Shown here: piece by piece, positions 51,631 to 60,435 of the stretch
Position numbering within the stretch: position 1 is the stretch's first letter
Layout of the letters: every line of letters begins with the position of its first letter
Source: CAXTPV01 sp965276715
GTDB lineage: Bacteria; Pseudomonadota; Alphaproteobacteria; Acetobacterales; Acetobacteraceae
Direction: 5' to 3'
Length of the DNA: 64,000 nt
Assembly (NCBI GenBank): GCA_965276715.1
Contig: OZ255622.1
Location: forward strand, 2,480,001 to 2,544,000
Program-made: the position numbers and the translations under genes
Notes under the pieces: generated by a model
Told to the model about the DNA's origin: nothing
The model's input: the letters and a program-made list of their open reading frames with translations, nothing else
Databases searched by the model: none

Positions 51631-52797
51631 CTACCGCCGCCGCGCCCAGTCGACGAGCCGGTCGGCGGCCTCGTGCATGTCGAGTTCGGGACCGCAATAG
51701 CTGAAGCGGACGAAGCGGGCACCGCGGCGCGCGTCGAAATCGATCCCCGGAGTCGCGGCGATGCCCGCCTCGTCGAGCAGGCGGGCGCAGAAGGTTTCGC
51801 TGTCGGGCGCGAGGGCGGAGATGTCGGCGTAGACGTAGAAGGCGCCCTCGGCGGGCGCGAGGCGATCGAGGCCGGCCTCGGCGAAGCGCGTGAGCAGATG
51901 GTCGCGGGCACGCGCGTAGGCCTGGACGTGCAGCGAGAGCTCGTCGTCGCAGTCGAAGGCGGCGATGGCGGCGCGCTGCGAGATGTGCGGCGCGCTGATG
52001 AAGAGGTTCTGCGCCAGGCGCTCGACGGTGCGAACGAGGGCCTCGGGCAGCACGAGCCAGCCCACCCGCCAGCCGGTCATGCACCAGTATTTCGACAGGC
52101 TGCCCACCGCGACCGCGTCCTCGATCGCGGCGGCGGTGCTCTCGGCGCCGCCATAGACCAGGCCATGGTAGATCTCGTCGCTGATCAGGCGGACGTTGCG
52201 GACGCGGCACCAGTCGGCGAGGGCGGCGAACTCGGCGGGCGAGAGCATGGTGCCCGCGGGGTTGGCGGGGCTCGCGACCAGGAGTGCGGCCGGGGGCGGC
52301 CCGGAGGCGTCGAGCATGGCGGGCGTCGGCTGGAAACGCGTCTCCGGACCGGCCTCGATCAGGCGCGGGCGCATGCCGAGCGCGGTCAGGACGTTGACGT
52401 AGGGCGGGTAGCAGGGTGTGGCCAGCGCCACCTCGTCGCCCGGGTCGAGGCAGGCGAGGAAGGCGAGCGGGAAGCCGCCGGAGGCGCCGGTGGTGATCGC
52501 GATGCGGCCGGGCGAGACGTCGATGCGGTAACGCTCGGCATAGTGGCGCGCGATGCGCGCGCGCAGGGCGGCGAGGCCGAGCGCCTCGGTGTAGCCAAGC
52601 GAACCGCCATCGCGCAGCGCGGCTTCGGCCGCCTGGCGCGCGCCGAGCGGCGCGCCCGCCGCCGGCTGGCCGACCTCCATGCGGATGATGCCCGGACTGC
52701 CGGGCGGCAGCAGGGCGGCGCGCGCGTTGGCACGCGCGATGACGTCCATCGCGCGGAATGGTGCCACGTGCGAAGCGGCCAGGCCGATCTTGATCAT
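51631..52797 (-). CDS. Class I/II PLP aminotransferase
   Basis: 388 aa from ATG 52797. ASPANPAGTMLS, DEIYHGLVYGG and the PLP lysine Lys236 in SLSKYWCMTGWRVGW identify fold-type I aspartate-type aminotransferases. Asp207 and Tyr210 contact PLP. The substrate is not set by these residues. It is downstream of the GGT-like gene on the same strand. Confidence 0.92.
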   Translation of the reverse strand: MIKIGLAASHVAPFRAMDVIARANARAALLPPGSPGIIRMEVGQPAAGAPLGARQAAEAALRDGGSLGYTEALGLAALRARIARHYAERYRIDVSPGRIAITTGASGGFPLAFLACLDPGDEVALATPCYPPYVNVLTALGMRPRLIEAGPETRFQPTPAMLDASGPPPAALLVASPANPAGTMLSPAEFAALADWCRVRNVRLISDEIYHGLVYGGAESTAAAIEDAVAVGSLSKYWCMTGWRVGWLVLPEALVRTVERLAQNLFISAPHISQRAAIAAFDCDDELSLHVQAYARARDHLLTRFAEAGLDRLAPAEGAFYVYADISALAPDSETFCARLLDEAGIAATPGIDFDARRGARFVRFSYCGPELDMHEAADRLVDWARRR

Positions 52798-52828
52798 CGG
52801 GTCTTGATCATTCGGTCCTGGGCACCGG

Positions 52829-54277
52829 CTACTGGCCGAGCGCCGAGCCGGTCCCGCGCGGGTCGGTGGCACCGCCGCAGCTTCGGCTGTCGCCCGGCAG
52901 CAGGTCGGGGCACGAGACGACGTTGACGCGGCCCTGGCTGGTGACGGAGCGGTCGATCGGCTTGCCGGTGCGCAGCGTGTCGGCCATCGCCTCGGCGGTC
53001 GCGGCGGCGGCATCGTTCTGGCCGGACGAGGCGACCGCGGCGCGGAACGCAGCCTCGGCCTTGTCGAACGCGATGGCGGCCGAGAGCAGCGGCAGCGGCC
53101 GATCGGAGGGCGAGGCCGCGAGCATGATGCCGGTGCGGCCGGCGATGCGGCCAGTGCCGAAGAGGTTGTCCATCGTCAGCGCGCAGGCGGCGGCACCCCC
53201 GTTGCGGTCGAAGGCGACGAACGAGGTGGAGGCCGGCAGGGCGGGCAGGGTGCCGGGCGGCAGAACGGCGGACAGGATGTCGGATGCGGCAGCGCCGGTC
53301 CGGCGGGCGTAGGCGGCGGTGGCGGCCGCTTCGGCCGAAGCGGCCTCGGTGGCATTCGGGTCGGCCCGCAGGAGACGGAAGGCGCGCGCGGCGGCGATGC
53401 CGCCATCGGCCGGCAGCGGCAGGAAGGCCACGCTCAGGTCGTCGCGTGCGTGATGACGGCCAGGTTGTGCGGCCGCGATGACGATGGGCGGCGCGAGGGT
53501 CGCCTTGGCGGATTCGAGGTCGGCTTGGGTGACGCCGCCGCCGGCCGCTTGCGCTCCCTCGGCGAAGGCGCGCGCGACGGGGCCACCGACCAGCGCACCC
53601 GCGCCGATGGTGCGGATCTGGTCGAGCGAGAGGCCGAGATCACTCTCGATCAGCGTGTCGTTCTGCTCGAGCGGCGATCCGTCGGGTGCGGTGAACAGGG
53701 CGCGGGCCTGGCTGTCGGCGAACAGGGCGCCGCGCACCACACCAAGATCGTCGCTCAGCAGGCGCGAGATCGGAAACCCGTGGCGGGCCATCGCCTCGGC
53801 CGGTTCGACGAGCTCGTCGAAGCGGACGCTGCCGAGCCGGTCCTGCAGCGCGAACAGGCCGCGCGCCAGCATCGGCACGGCGGCCGGACGGTCCGCGCCC
53901 GCGGTCGAGGACGGAGCGACAGGGAGGAACAACGACGCGATCGCCACGCCCTCGTGCTCGGGCGAGTAGGCGAGGCACGCGCCGCCGCCGCCCAGCGAGG
54001 CGCGCGACGGGAGCGAGACGGAGAGTGCCAGACCCATGGCGGTGGCGGCATCGGTCGCGTTGCCGCCGCGTTCGAGGATCTGCCGGCCCACGATCGCCGC
54101 CTGCGGCTCGTCGGCCGCGACGCCGCCGACGAAGCCGGTCAGATGGGCGTCCGGGCCGGTCCCGTTGATGCCGAGCAGGAAGCCCTTGACCGTCGTGATG
54201 GTCCCGCACGCTGCCACGAGGCCGGCGACCGCGATCGCGAGTGCGCGCCGAACCCTGATTGTCGAGGCCACAGGCAT
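52829..54277 (-). CDS. Gamma-glutamyltransferase-like lipoprotein
   Basis: 482 aa with a lipobox (VAAC, Cys24). DEPQAAIVGRQILERGGNATDAATAMGLALSVSLPSRASLGGGGACLAYSP matches the N-terminal half of the gamma-glutamyltransferase (Ntn-hydrolase) family. The self-processing Thr is at about residue 349 in STSFVAFD, where canonical enzymes have TTH; the Thr is kept and the His is Ser. Shorter than usual (about 560 aa). It may cleave gamma-glutamyl compounds in the periplasm, or be a divergent member with lost activity. Confidence 0.72.
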   Translation of the reverse strand: MPVASTIRVRRALAIAVAGLVAACGTITTVKGFLLGINGTGPDAHLTGFVGGVAADEPQAAIVGRQILERGGNATDAATAMGLALSVSLPSRASLGGGGACLAYSPEHEGVAIASLFLPVAPSSTAGADRPAAVPMLARGLFALQDRLGSVRFDELVEPAEAMARHGFPISRLLSDDLGVVRGALFADSQARALFTAPDGSPLEQNDTLIESDLGLSLDQIRTIGAGALVGGPVARAFAEGAQAAGGGVTQADLESAKATLAPPIVIAAAQPGRHHARDDLSVAFLPLPADGGIAAARAFRLLRADPNATEAASAEAAATAAYARRTGAAASDILSAVLPPGTLPALPASTSFVAFDRNGGAAACALTMDNLFGTGRIAGRTGIMLAASPSDRPLPLLSAAIAFDKAEAAFRAAVASSGQNDAAAATAEAMADTLRTGKPIDRSVTSQGRVNVVSCPDLLPGDSRSCGGATDPRGTGSALGQ

Positions 54278-54384
54278 GGTGGGCAGCGCTCCTGTGTGGC
54301 CGGCGCGATCGTTGAACGGGTTGCCCCCATAGACGGATCGCCCGGGGGCGGCAATAAGCGGCGGCCATCATCGGGGAGTTCGCC

Positions 54385-55128
54385 ATGATGCGGCGATGCG
54401 GGTTCGCGCTGCTTCTACTGGCCGGGTTGGCGGCGCGTGCGCCGTCGGCGCGCGCGGCGGACGACGGCTTCACGGCGTCGCAGCGGCAGCAGATCGTGGC
54501 CATCGTGCGCGACGCGCTCAAGCAGGATCCGACGATCCTGCGTGACGCGGTGCTGGCGTTGCGGGCGGACGAGGAGCGGCGGCAAGCGCAAACCCAGCAG
54601 GGCGCGGTCGCCGCGCACAGGCAGGCGCTGATGGATCCGAGCGGCGATGCCGTCGTGGGGCACGCCGACGGCAACGTGACGCTGGTCGAGTTCTACGATC
54701 CGCGCTGCCCGTATTGCCGGCGCATGGTGCCGACGATCGACCAGGCGGCGGCAGCCGACCCGAAATTGCGCGTGGTGCTCAAGGTGATCCCGATCCTGGG
54801 GCCGCAGAGCGTCCTGGAGTCGCGCGCGATCGTCGCGGCCGGCCGGCAAGGCGGCTATGTCGGGATGCAGGAGGCGCTGATGCGCGAGCAGTCGCCGGCG
54901 ACGGCCGATACGATCGCGTCGATCGCGCGCGGCTTGCGGCTCGACCCGGCGCGTCTCGCGCGCGACATGCAGGATCCGGCGGTTCTGGGCCACTTGAACG
55001 ACAATGTGGCGCTCGCGAAGGCGCTCCATATCGACGGGACGCCGGCGCTGGTGATCGGCGACCAGCTCATCTCAGGCGCGCTGGACATGGCGGACCTGCG
55101 CAGGGCCGTCTCGGACGCACGCGGATAG
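54385..55128 (+). CDS. DsbA/ScsC-like periplasmic thiol oxidase
   Basis: 247 aa with a signal peptide, a helical N-terminal segment (RDALKQDPTILRDAVLAL) and the thioredoxin fold: active site Cys108-Pro-Tyr-Cys111 in FYDPRCPYCRRM and the cis-proline loop GTPALVIGD (Pro220). The N-terminal helix fits ScsC/BdbD-type proteins. It lies tail to tail, 27 bp from the arylsulfotransferase, and probably forms the disulfides that enzyme needs. GGGGAG precedes the ATG. Confidence 0.9.
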   Translation: MMRRCGFALLLLAGLAARAPSARAADDGFTASQRQQIVAIVRDALKQDPTILRDAVLALRADEERRQAQTQQGAVAAHRQALMDPSGDAVVGHADGNVTLVEFYDPRCPYCRRMVPTIDQAAAADPKLRVVLKVIPILGPQSVLESRAIVAAGRQGGYVGMQEALMREQSPATADTIASIARGLRLDPARLARDMQDPAVLGHLNDNVALAKALHIDGTPALVIGDQLISGALDMADLRRAVSDARG

Positions 55129-55155
55129 AGCCGGGTCGGTCGGCTCCCCCGGCCG

Positions 55156-56670
55156 TCAGTTGAACGCGATCGGCTTGTCGGGAAGCGGGACGGCGTTGAA
55201 GGCGGCGCCGCAGGTTTGCGACTCGGCAAACTGGAGGTCGAAGACGACCTTGTTGTTTGCCCCGATTCCTTGCAGTTCCGCGGTGGTTTCGTTGTTCGCG
55301 GTGGTGAAGTCGATCAGGTAACTGTTCCGGGATGCCTGGTAGAAGCTGCCGCAGAACGGGGCGTAGATCGCGGGCCTCGGGGTGTAGTTGATGATTTCGG
55401 TCGCCGTCATCGCCTTGGTGTCGATCTTGTAGCTGCGCCCGGCGCTGAACCCGCGATTGATGCCGGCGGGGACCTGGAAGGTGCTCGCCGTCCCGTCATC
55501 GAACAGCATGAGATTGCCCGACAGATCGATCGAGACGGCGTGCTGGCCGATCGGCGGCAGCGTGTCGGGTCCGAGCTGGAGGGTGTATTTCGCGAGCGAG
55601 GGAAAGGAGTGCCATTTCTTGGTGGTGTCGCCGAGGATCCAGTGGATTTTCCTCACGCCAGCCGCCGGCGTGTCGTAGTCGACGGCGATGACGAAGTTCT
55701 CCCGGCTCGAGAAGATCTCGGTGTTGTCGGCGGGATTGTAGGTCGACGCGTTCATATGGAACCAGTCGACGCCGACCGGCTCGACGAAGTCGTTCGGATT
55801 GTCGCCGTCGGCGGCCATCGCCGAGCCGATGATGTGCCCAAGGTCCCAGGCTTGCAGGATCGCGCCGTTCGCCGGATTGAACTCCACCGCGACGCCTTCC
55901 GTCTCGGCGGTGGTGTTGACGTCGACGACGATGCCGTTACGCCCGGGATCCATGTTGTGGTGGTCGGTCGTGGTCACGCCGTTGGCGGCGTAGTCGACGA
56001 GTTTGGTCGTCTGTCCGGTCAGGTCGATGCGGTTGATGCCGGTCTTGCCGTCGCTCGCATAGATGGCGTTGTTGTAGAAGATGGAGGCGATCGAACCGGC
56101 GTCGGCGGTGCCGACCCAGCGCAGGTGGCCGTCGGTGTCGACGATCGCGGGAGAGTTCGCACTGCAGGAATCCTTCATCAGGAAGTAGTCGAACCCGATC
56201 TCGGCGACCTTGGTCCTGTTCTGCCGCAGGGTCGGCGCATTGATCGGGGCGCACGGATCCATGTAGGCGGCGGTGGTCACCGGCTTGAAGGCGAAGGCGT
56301 TCGAACCGTCGGTGAACGAGTAGAGGAGTGCGACGATGTTGTTCGAGCCGGCATAGAGGCCCCAGACCGGGACCGTGACGTTGCTGCCCGCGACGTCGCC
56401 GTGCGACGACAGGTAGGCGGCCGAGTAGCTGGCGGCGAGCGGCGCGACGAAGGAATTCGGCTTGGACAGGATGGCGTAGGTGACGGAGGCGAGCGGCGCG
56501 CCGCTCAGCGTCGCGGTGATCTCGGAGATGAAGGGTGTGGGTCCGGGAGTGGCGGCGCCGACATCGGCGTGCCCGGCGGCGAGGGCCGCGGATGGCAAGA
56601 GCAACGCGCATCCGGATGCGACCCGACGAATGAACCCGGTCTGTCCCGCGAAGCGTCGGCCGAACACCAT
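55156..56670 (-). CDS. Arylsulfate sulfotransferase AssT-like
   Basis: 504 aa with a signal peptide. The six-bladed ASST propeller is seen in repeats such as DWFHMNASTYNPADNTEIFSSRENF, SPAIVDTDGHLRWVG and HNMDPGRNGIVVDVN. The His in DHHNMD aligns with the region of the transient sulfo-histidine. Four Cys lie in MDPCAP, DSCSANS, FCGS and QTCGAA. AssT moves sulfate between phenols in the periplasm and needs a disulfide made by DsbL-type enzymes, matching the DsbA-like neighbour. Confidence 0.85.
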   Translation of the reverse strand: MVFGRRFAGQTGFIRRVASGCALLLPSAALAAGHADVGAATPGPTPFISEITATLSGAPLASVTYAILSKPNSFVAPLAASYSAAYLSSHGDVAGSNVTVPVWGLYAGSNNIVALLYSFTDGSNAFAFKPVTTAAYMDPCAPINAPTLRQNRTKVAEIGFDYFLMKDSCSANSPAIVDTDGHLRWVGTADAGSIASIFYNNAIYASDGKTGINRIDLTGQTTKLVDYAANGVTTTDHHNMDPGRNGIVVDVNTTAETEGVAVEFNPANGAILQAWDLGHIIGSAMAADGDNPNDFVEPVGVDWFHMNASTYNPADNTEIFSSRENFVIAVDYDTPAAGVRKIHWILGDTTKKWHSFPSLAKYTLQLGPDTLPPIGQHAVSIDLSGNLMLFDDGTASTFQVPAGINRGFSAGRSYKIDTKAMTATEIINYTPRPAIYAPFCGSFYQASRNSYLIDFTTANNETTAELQGIGANNKVVFDLQFAESQTCGAAFNAVPLPDKPIAFN

Positions 56671-56718
56671 CTGACGGTCCCCCTTTTGATCATAATGACG
56701 ATATCGTTGCTCGACCGT

Positions 56719-57024
56719 CTACCGGGAAAAGACCTGCCGATCCTTGTTGTCGCGCATCAGCATCGAGAAGCTCGGGATGCGGTCGAAGCCGAGGCCGCGC
56801 GGTGTTCCCGTCTCCGGATCGGCCTCGATGCGGCCGTAGGTCTCGCCCGACACCTTCTCCCATTTGCCGGACGGCTTCTTGACCTCGATGTTGACGACGG
56901 TCGCCTTGAACACCATCCGGACGATCGCCTCCTTCGGCGCGGACGGCTTGGTCAGGCACGGGGCGCCCGCGACCATGGTCCAGCCGTTGGCGAGCGCCCA
57001 CGCGGTGAGTTCGTTCTTATCCAT
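56719..57024 (-). CDS. Hypothetical protein
   Basis: 101 aa from ATG 57024 (MDKNELTAWALANGWTMVAG). Basic, with KATVVNIEVKKPSGKWEKVSGETYGRIEAD in the middle. Reads like a small single-domain protein of unknown function. Located between AssT-like and the next small gene. No family recognised. Confidence 0.55.
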   Translation of the reverse strand: MDKNELTAWALANGWTMVAGAPCLTKPSAPKEAIVRMVFKATVVNIEVKKPSGKWEKVSGETYGRIEADPETGTPRGLGFDRIPSFSMLMRDNKDRQVFSR

Positions 57025-57079
57025 GATGATGTCGTAACGGCGGCCGGCCGTTCGGTCCAGGGGCGAGCCGCCGCGACGA

Positions 57080-57325
57080 TCAAGAGGCGGGACGCCAACG
57101 CGCACCGGGCGGGGACGCGCGCTCGGACCGGCAGCCGGCGTTGTCGCCGGACGCGATCATGCGGGCGGCAAGTCGCGTTCCGACCGGCCAGTCGACGAAG
57201 ATGATGTCGTTGGCGGCACGCGCGCGGATCGTGGCGATATGGACGCAGGCCGCGCAGAGCGGGGCCGATGATGCGGAGGAGCCGGTGGCAACCCTTGCGC
57301 AGGAGCATCGTTCTATGATCGTCAT
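57080..57325 (-). CDS. Small hypothetical protein
   Basis: 81 aa with four Cys spread in CSCARVATG and LCAACVHI. Codon third positions are mostly G or C, supporting translation of this frame. It begins 48 bp upstream of the stop of nothing else and reads in the same direction as 56719-57024, 55 bp ahead of it. No family recognised. Confidence 0.4.
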   Translation of the reverse strand: MTIIERCSCARVATGSSASSAPLCAACVHIATIRARAANDIIFVDWPVGTRLAARMIASGDNAGCRSERASPPGARWRPAS

Positions 57326-57479
57326 GACATACGGTTGCGCCTATGATGACGGCAACGCAACAAGACTCCGATCACAAAGACGTTAGAAGATGTCAGCGCC
57401 GGGTCGCCGCATCACAAGGGATTCTTTTCGTTACAATGGGAAACTCTGACAAAATGCGTTAGACGTGGGATGGTTCCGC

Positions 57480-57806
57480 ATGCGCAAGATGATGTCGAAA
57501 CGAGACAGCATGGTTCATCGGATCGTGGACGCGCGTTGGGTGGCGCCGCCCGGCGTCGAGGCCCACCGTCATCTCGCCCTGATCAGACATGCCGAGCGGC
57601 TGTTCTCGTTCTCGGATCTGCTGGCCTGCACGCCGCCGGACGAGATCGATCCCGGCCTGGCCGCCGGCCACGTCAAGCCGCAGGAATGGTGGGACGATCT
57701 GGCCTCGCGCCGGCCGAAGGTCGCCGACCGCATTGCCGCGAGATGTCATCCACAGGATTTCGGCGTGCTCGATCTGTATGCCATGGACGTTAGCGGATCG
57801 GCCTAG
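57480..57806 (+). CDS. Hypothetical protein ended by a MITE-like element
   Basis: 108 aa. MSKRDSMVHRIVDARWVAPPGVEAHRHLALIRHAERLFSFSDLLACTPPDEID and CHPQDFGVLDLYAMDV are soluble-looking. The stop TAG lies inside the left terminal repeat of the element at 57802-57914, so the original C-terminus may have been longer. No family recognised. Confidence 0.45.
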   Translation: MRKMMSKRDSMVHRIVDARWVAPPGVEAHRHLALIRHAERLFSFSDLLACTPPDEIDPGLAAGHVKPQEWWDDLASRRPKVADRIAARCHPQDFGVLDLYAMDVSGSA

Positions 57807-57914
57807 TGGTCCGATCCTGACGCTCGCTATCCGAGCGTCAGGTGTATCGGCCCACCAGAACAGAGGGTTGTGGGCAAATCTGACGGTTCCTTCCGTCAGA
57901 TTTTGTCCACTAGG
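57802..57914. mobile_element. MITE-like element with terminal inverted repeats
   Basis: About 113 bp. CCTAGTGG (57802-57809) and CCACTAGG (57907-57914) are inverse copies; the similarity extends inward for about 21 bp (16 matches). It contains two perfect hairpins: 57816-57826/57832-57842 (11 bp stem) and an AAATCTGACGG/CCGTCAGATTT stem followed by T residues. TA at the ends suits an IS630/Tc1-type origin. The second hairpin may also stop transcription before cysK. Confidence 0.6.
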
Positions 57915-57941
57915 GCCGCGGCTGACGCCATCGAGCGGCGT

Positions 57942-58000
57942 GTGATACAGCAAGGCACGACTTCGCGCGGGTGATATAGCAGGGCGCGCCTCAGGCGCGG
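57942..58000 (+). promoter_or_regulatory. Imperfect tandem repeat upstream of cysK
   Basis: Two adjacent units of about 29-30 bp begin GTGATACAGCAAGGC and GTGATATAGCAGGGC. The second contains TGATATAGC, which fits an extended -10 element. It ends about 20 bp before the cysK ATG, so it is likely promoter or operator sequence. Confidence 0.4.
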
Positions 58001-58020
58001 ACGCCTGAAGGATGAGACGC

Positions 58021-58935
58021 ATGAAAGCCAACTCCGTCCTCGATACGATCGGCGGCACGCCACATATCCGCTTTGCGCGGATGTTTCCGGCAGCCGGCGT
58101 GTGGATCAAGTCGGAACGCGCCAATCCCGGCGGCTCGATCAAGGACCGGATCGCGCTGGCGATGATCGAGGCGGCCGAGGAGAGCGGCGCGCTCCAGCCG
58201 GGCGGGACGATCATCGAGCCGACGTCGGGCAACACCGGCATCGGGCTTGCGATGGTGGCCGCCGTGAAGGGCTACAGGCTCGTCCTGGTGATGCCGGAGT
58301 CGATGTCGGTGGAACGGCGCCGGCTGATGCAGGCCTATGGCGCCACGTTCGACCTGACGCCGAAGGAGCGCGGCATGAAGGGAGCGATCGAACGCGCGGC
58401 CGAGCTCGCCTCGCAGACCCCGGGCTCCTGGATCCCGCAGCAGTTCGAGAACCCGGCCAACATCACAATCCATGCCCGGACGACCGCGCGCGAGATCGCC
58501 GACGATTTTCCGGACGGCGTCGACGCGATGATCACCGGGGTGGGCACCGGCGGACACATCACCGGGTGCGCCGAGATGCTCAAGCAGCGTTGGCCCGCGA
58601 TGCGGGCGTTTGCGGTGGAGCCCGCGCAGTCGCCGGTGATTTCGGGCGGCAAGCCGTCGCCGCATCCGATCCAGGGCATCGGCGCCGGGTTCGTGCCGGC
58701 CAACCTGCACGTGGCGGTTCTCGACGGGGTGATCCAGGTCGAGGCCGAGGAGGCGCGCGAGTTCGCCCGTCGATCGGCCCGCGAAGAGGGCGTGCTGGTC
58801 GGGATCTCGTCGGGGGCGACGCTGGCGGCGATCGCCAAGAAGCTGCCTGAGCTCGAGGCCGGCGCCACGGTGTTGGGTTTCAATTACGACACCGGCGAGC
58901 GCTATCTGTCGGTGCCGGATTTCCTGCCGGCGTGA
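58021..58935 (+). CDS. cysK: Cysteine synthase
   Basis: 304 aa from ATG 58021, with GAAGGA 8 bp upstream (an ATG at 58012 lies on the Shine-Dalgarno). NPGGSIKDR holds PLP Lys41; TSGNTGIGLAMVAAVKGYR binds the substrate; GTGGHITG and GISSGATLAAI bind PLP phosphate. It makes cysteine from O-acetylserine and sulfide. Short C-terminus fits the CysK type. Confidence 0.94.
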   Translation: MKANSVLDTIGGTPHIRFARMFPAAGVWIKSERANPGGSIKDRIALAMIEAAEESGALQPGGTIIEPTSGNTGIGLAMVAAVKGYRLVLVMPESMSVERRRLMQAYGATFDLTPKERGMKGAIERAAELASQTPGSWIPQQFENPANITIHARTTAREIADDFPDGVDAMITGVGTGGHITGCAEMLKQRWPAMRAFAVEPAQSPVISGGKPSPHPIQGIGAGFVPANLHVAVLDGVIQVEAEEAREFARRSAREEGVLVGISSGATLAAIAKKLPELEAGATVLGFNYDTGERYLSVPDFLPA

Positions 58936-58948
58936 TCGAAGGCGCGGC

Positions 58949-58994
58949 TGGTGCCGACAGTCGGAATCTAACCGAGGACCTACTGATTAAGAAT
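58949..58994 (-). repeat. Decayed 3' fragment of tRNA-Thr (ancient attachment site)
   Basis: 46 bp match 60361-60406 (the 3' part of tRNA-Thr) at 41 positions. The CCA end, T arm and part of the anticodon arm are present, but five changes break it. This is the hallmark of an old integration event into tRNA-Thr that left a duplicated end. Confidence 0.8.
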
Positions 58995-59278
58995 TCGCTG
59001 GATCGGCATATCTGGCGGTTTCGATGCGTTTCGGGGCAACTCCGGACATCTTCCGAATTCGCTGTTTGCAATCGAAAACGAGAAAACCGCAGACGCGATC
59101 ACCTTCTCGAAGACGAATTGGAGAGAGGTTGGCGATCACGGCAGACCAAGCCGCACCCGAGCCTCGGCCCGGCCCCAGTTACCGCCCCCCGCTTCTGAAC
59201 GCTCGATTTCAATCATGTGGCGCGACACGACGACGTTATGCAACGATCCGACGGTCAGAGACGTGAGGTTCGTATGCT
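58995..59278. other. Non-coding stretch in micro-island
   Basis: No gene is supported here. A 10 bp direct repeat GAATTCGCTG occurs at 58991 and 59054. Composition is less GC-rich than the flanks, consistent with decayed foreign DNA. Confidence 0.5.
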
Positions 59279-59371
59279 GCTGCAAACGGAGTGGGCCGCG
59301 AGGATCGGCCTTAACCCTAGCCTCATGACCGGTGATCCGGATCAAGCCCGCGCAATCGGCGCCGTAGTCTC

Positions 59372-59902
59372 TTGGCGTTGGCTTCCCCCCGGCCTGCGGA
59401 ATGCCTGGTGCATGCAGTTCATGTCCTCCGGCCGTGGCTACCCCTCTCAGCCTCGACCGCGTTTTGGCGAGAGCTTGAGAATAAGCGCGCCGGGTTGTTC
59501 GGCAGCGGCACGTCTACCGCCGTAGATCCTCTGATCGCGTACCGACACCCGTGGTGTCTCTCGAACAGGGAATTCGCGGAGGCACAGGCCCGCATCAACG
59601 ATGGCAGTGCGCCAAACACGCTCGATGACGACAGGATGAGGATCAGCACGCTCGCAAAATGGATCGCGCCGCTGTTCTCGATCGCCGGGCCTGCGGCTGC
59701 CGCAACCGGCGTTCTCGCTGCTCCAACGGCAGTTGCCGCCGGGCTCTTCGGGATGGCTGCAGGCGCCGATGCACTCGGCGAGATGCTCGGCGACTGGCTC
59801 GAATCTGAAGCGTTCAAGCGACAGATACCGAGCCTGCGGGGAATGTATGAGCGTGAAAGCAACTACAGAAGCGTCGAACTCCGCCAGCCGCTGGCTGCCT
59901 GA
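59372..59902 (+). CDS. Hypothetical protein of the micro-island, possibly frameshifted
   Basis: The reliable part starts about 59440: AFWRELENKRAGLFGSGTST, LSNREFAEAQARINDGSAPN, then a hydrophobic GPAAAATGVLAAPTAVAAGLFGMAAGADALGEMLGDWLE. Upstream, a natural-looking peptide runs in another frame (59279-59440: QTEWAARIGLNPSLMTGDPDQARAIG). The true gene may begin there with a frameshift. No family recognised. It overlaps the next gene by 56 bp. Confidence 0.45.
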   Translation: MALASPRPAECLVHAVHVLRPWLPLSASTAFWRELENKRAGLFGSGTSTAVDPLIAYRHPWCLSNREFAEAQARINDGSAPNTLDDDRMRISTLAKWIAPLFSIAGPAAAATGVLAAPTAVAAGLFGMAAGADALGEMLGDWLESEAFKRQIPSLRGMYERESNYRSVELRQPLAA

Positions 59903-60137
59903 TCCGGCACGCTGGCTTCTCTTGGGTGGGATGTTCCTCGGCGGTGGCGTCGGAGGATTGGTTGAGCACATTTCACACGCGGGCGGCGGTGGTCTATCGA
60001 TCGCGGGCGGTCTAGTCACGGGGGCGACGGTGTTTTATCCGGCGGCGACATCCGCTAAGTGGGTGGCGGGCGTAGCGGGCGTTGTCATGATCGCCATAGG
60101 CTGCGGATACTTGTTCTTGAGCGTTCACTCCATCTGA
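59847..60137 (+). CDS. Small membrane protein of the micro-island
   Basis: 96 aa with two to three membrane helices (ARWLLLGGMFLGGGVGGLVEHI, GLSIAGGLVTGATVFYPAATSAKW, GVAGVVMIAIGCGYLFL). Follows the previous gene in an overlapping frame. No family recognised. Confidence 0.5.
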   Translation: MSVKATTEASNSASRWLPDPARWLLLGGMFLGGGVGGLVEHISHAGGGGLSIAGGLVTGATVFYPAATSAKWVAGVAGVVMIAIGCGYLFLSVHSI

Positions 60138-60272
60138 AAGCCTGCGAATCATCGACCGCTCGCGCTGACGGCAAAGATGCCAGGGTGCGCACTCCGGTCA
60201 ACCCCGGTGGGTCCTTGCAATGCTCGGCGCAGACGCCTGCGCGTGGCTTCGGTCCCGGCCTGCTGCCGCCGG

Positions 60273-60327
60273 TTGGTGTCCGACGGGTATCCAAGCGGCG
60301 CCCCGAATGCTGACACCCGGACACCAA
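60273..60327. repeat. Inverted repeat TTGGTGTCCG/CGGACACCAA
   Basis: 10 bp perfect arms 35 bp apart, similar to the pair at 22358-22441. The enclosed sequence is GC-rich. It probably marks a collapsed IS end near the tRNA-Thr attachment site. Confidence 0.35.
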
Positions 60328-60360
60328 GGGCGCTCAACCCATTGGCCTGACTGAAGGAAT

Positions 60361-60435
<75 letters not shown>

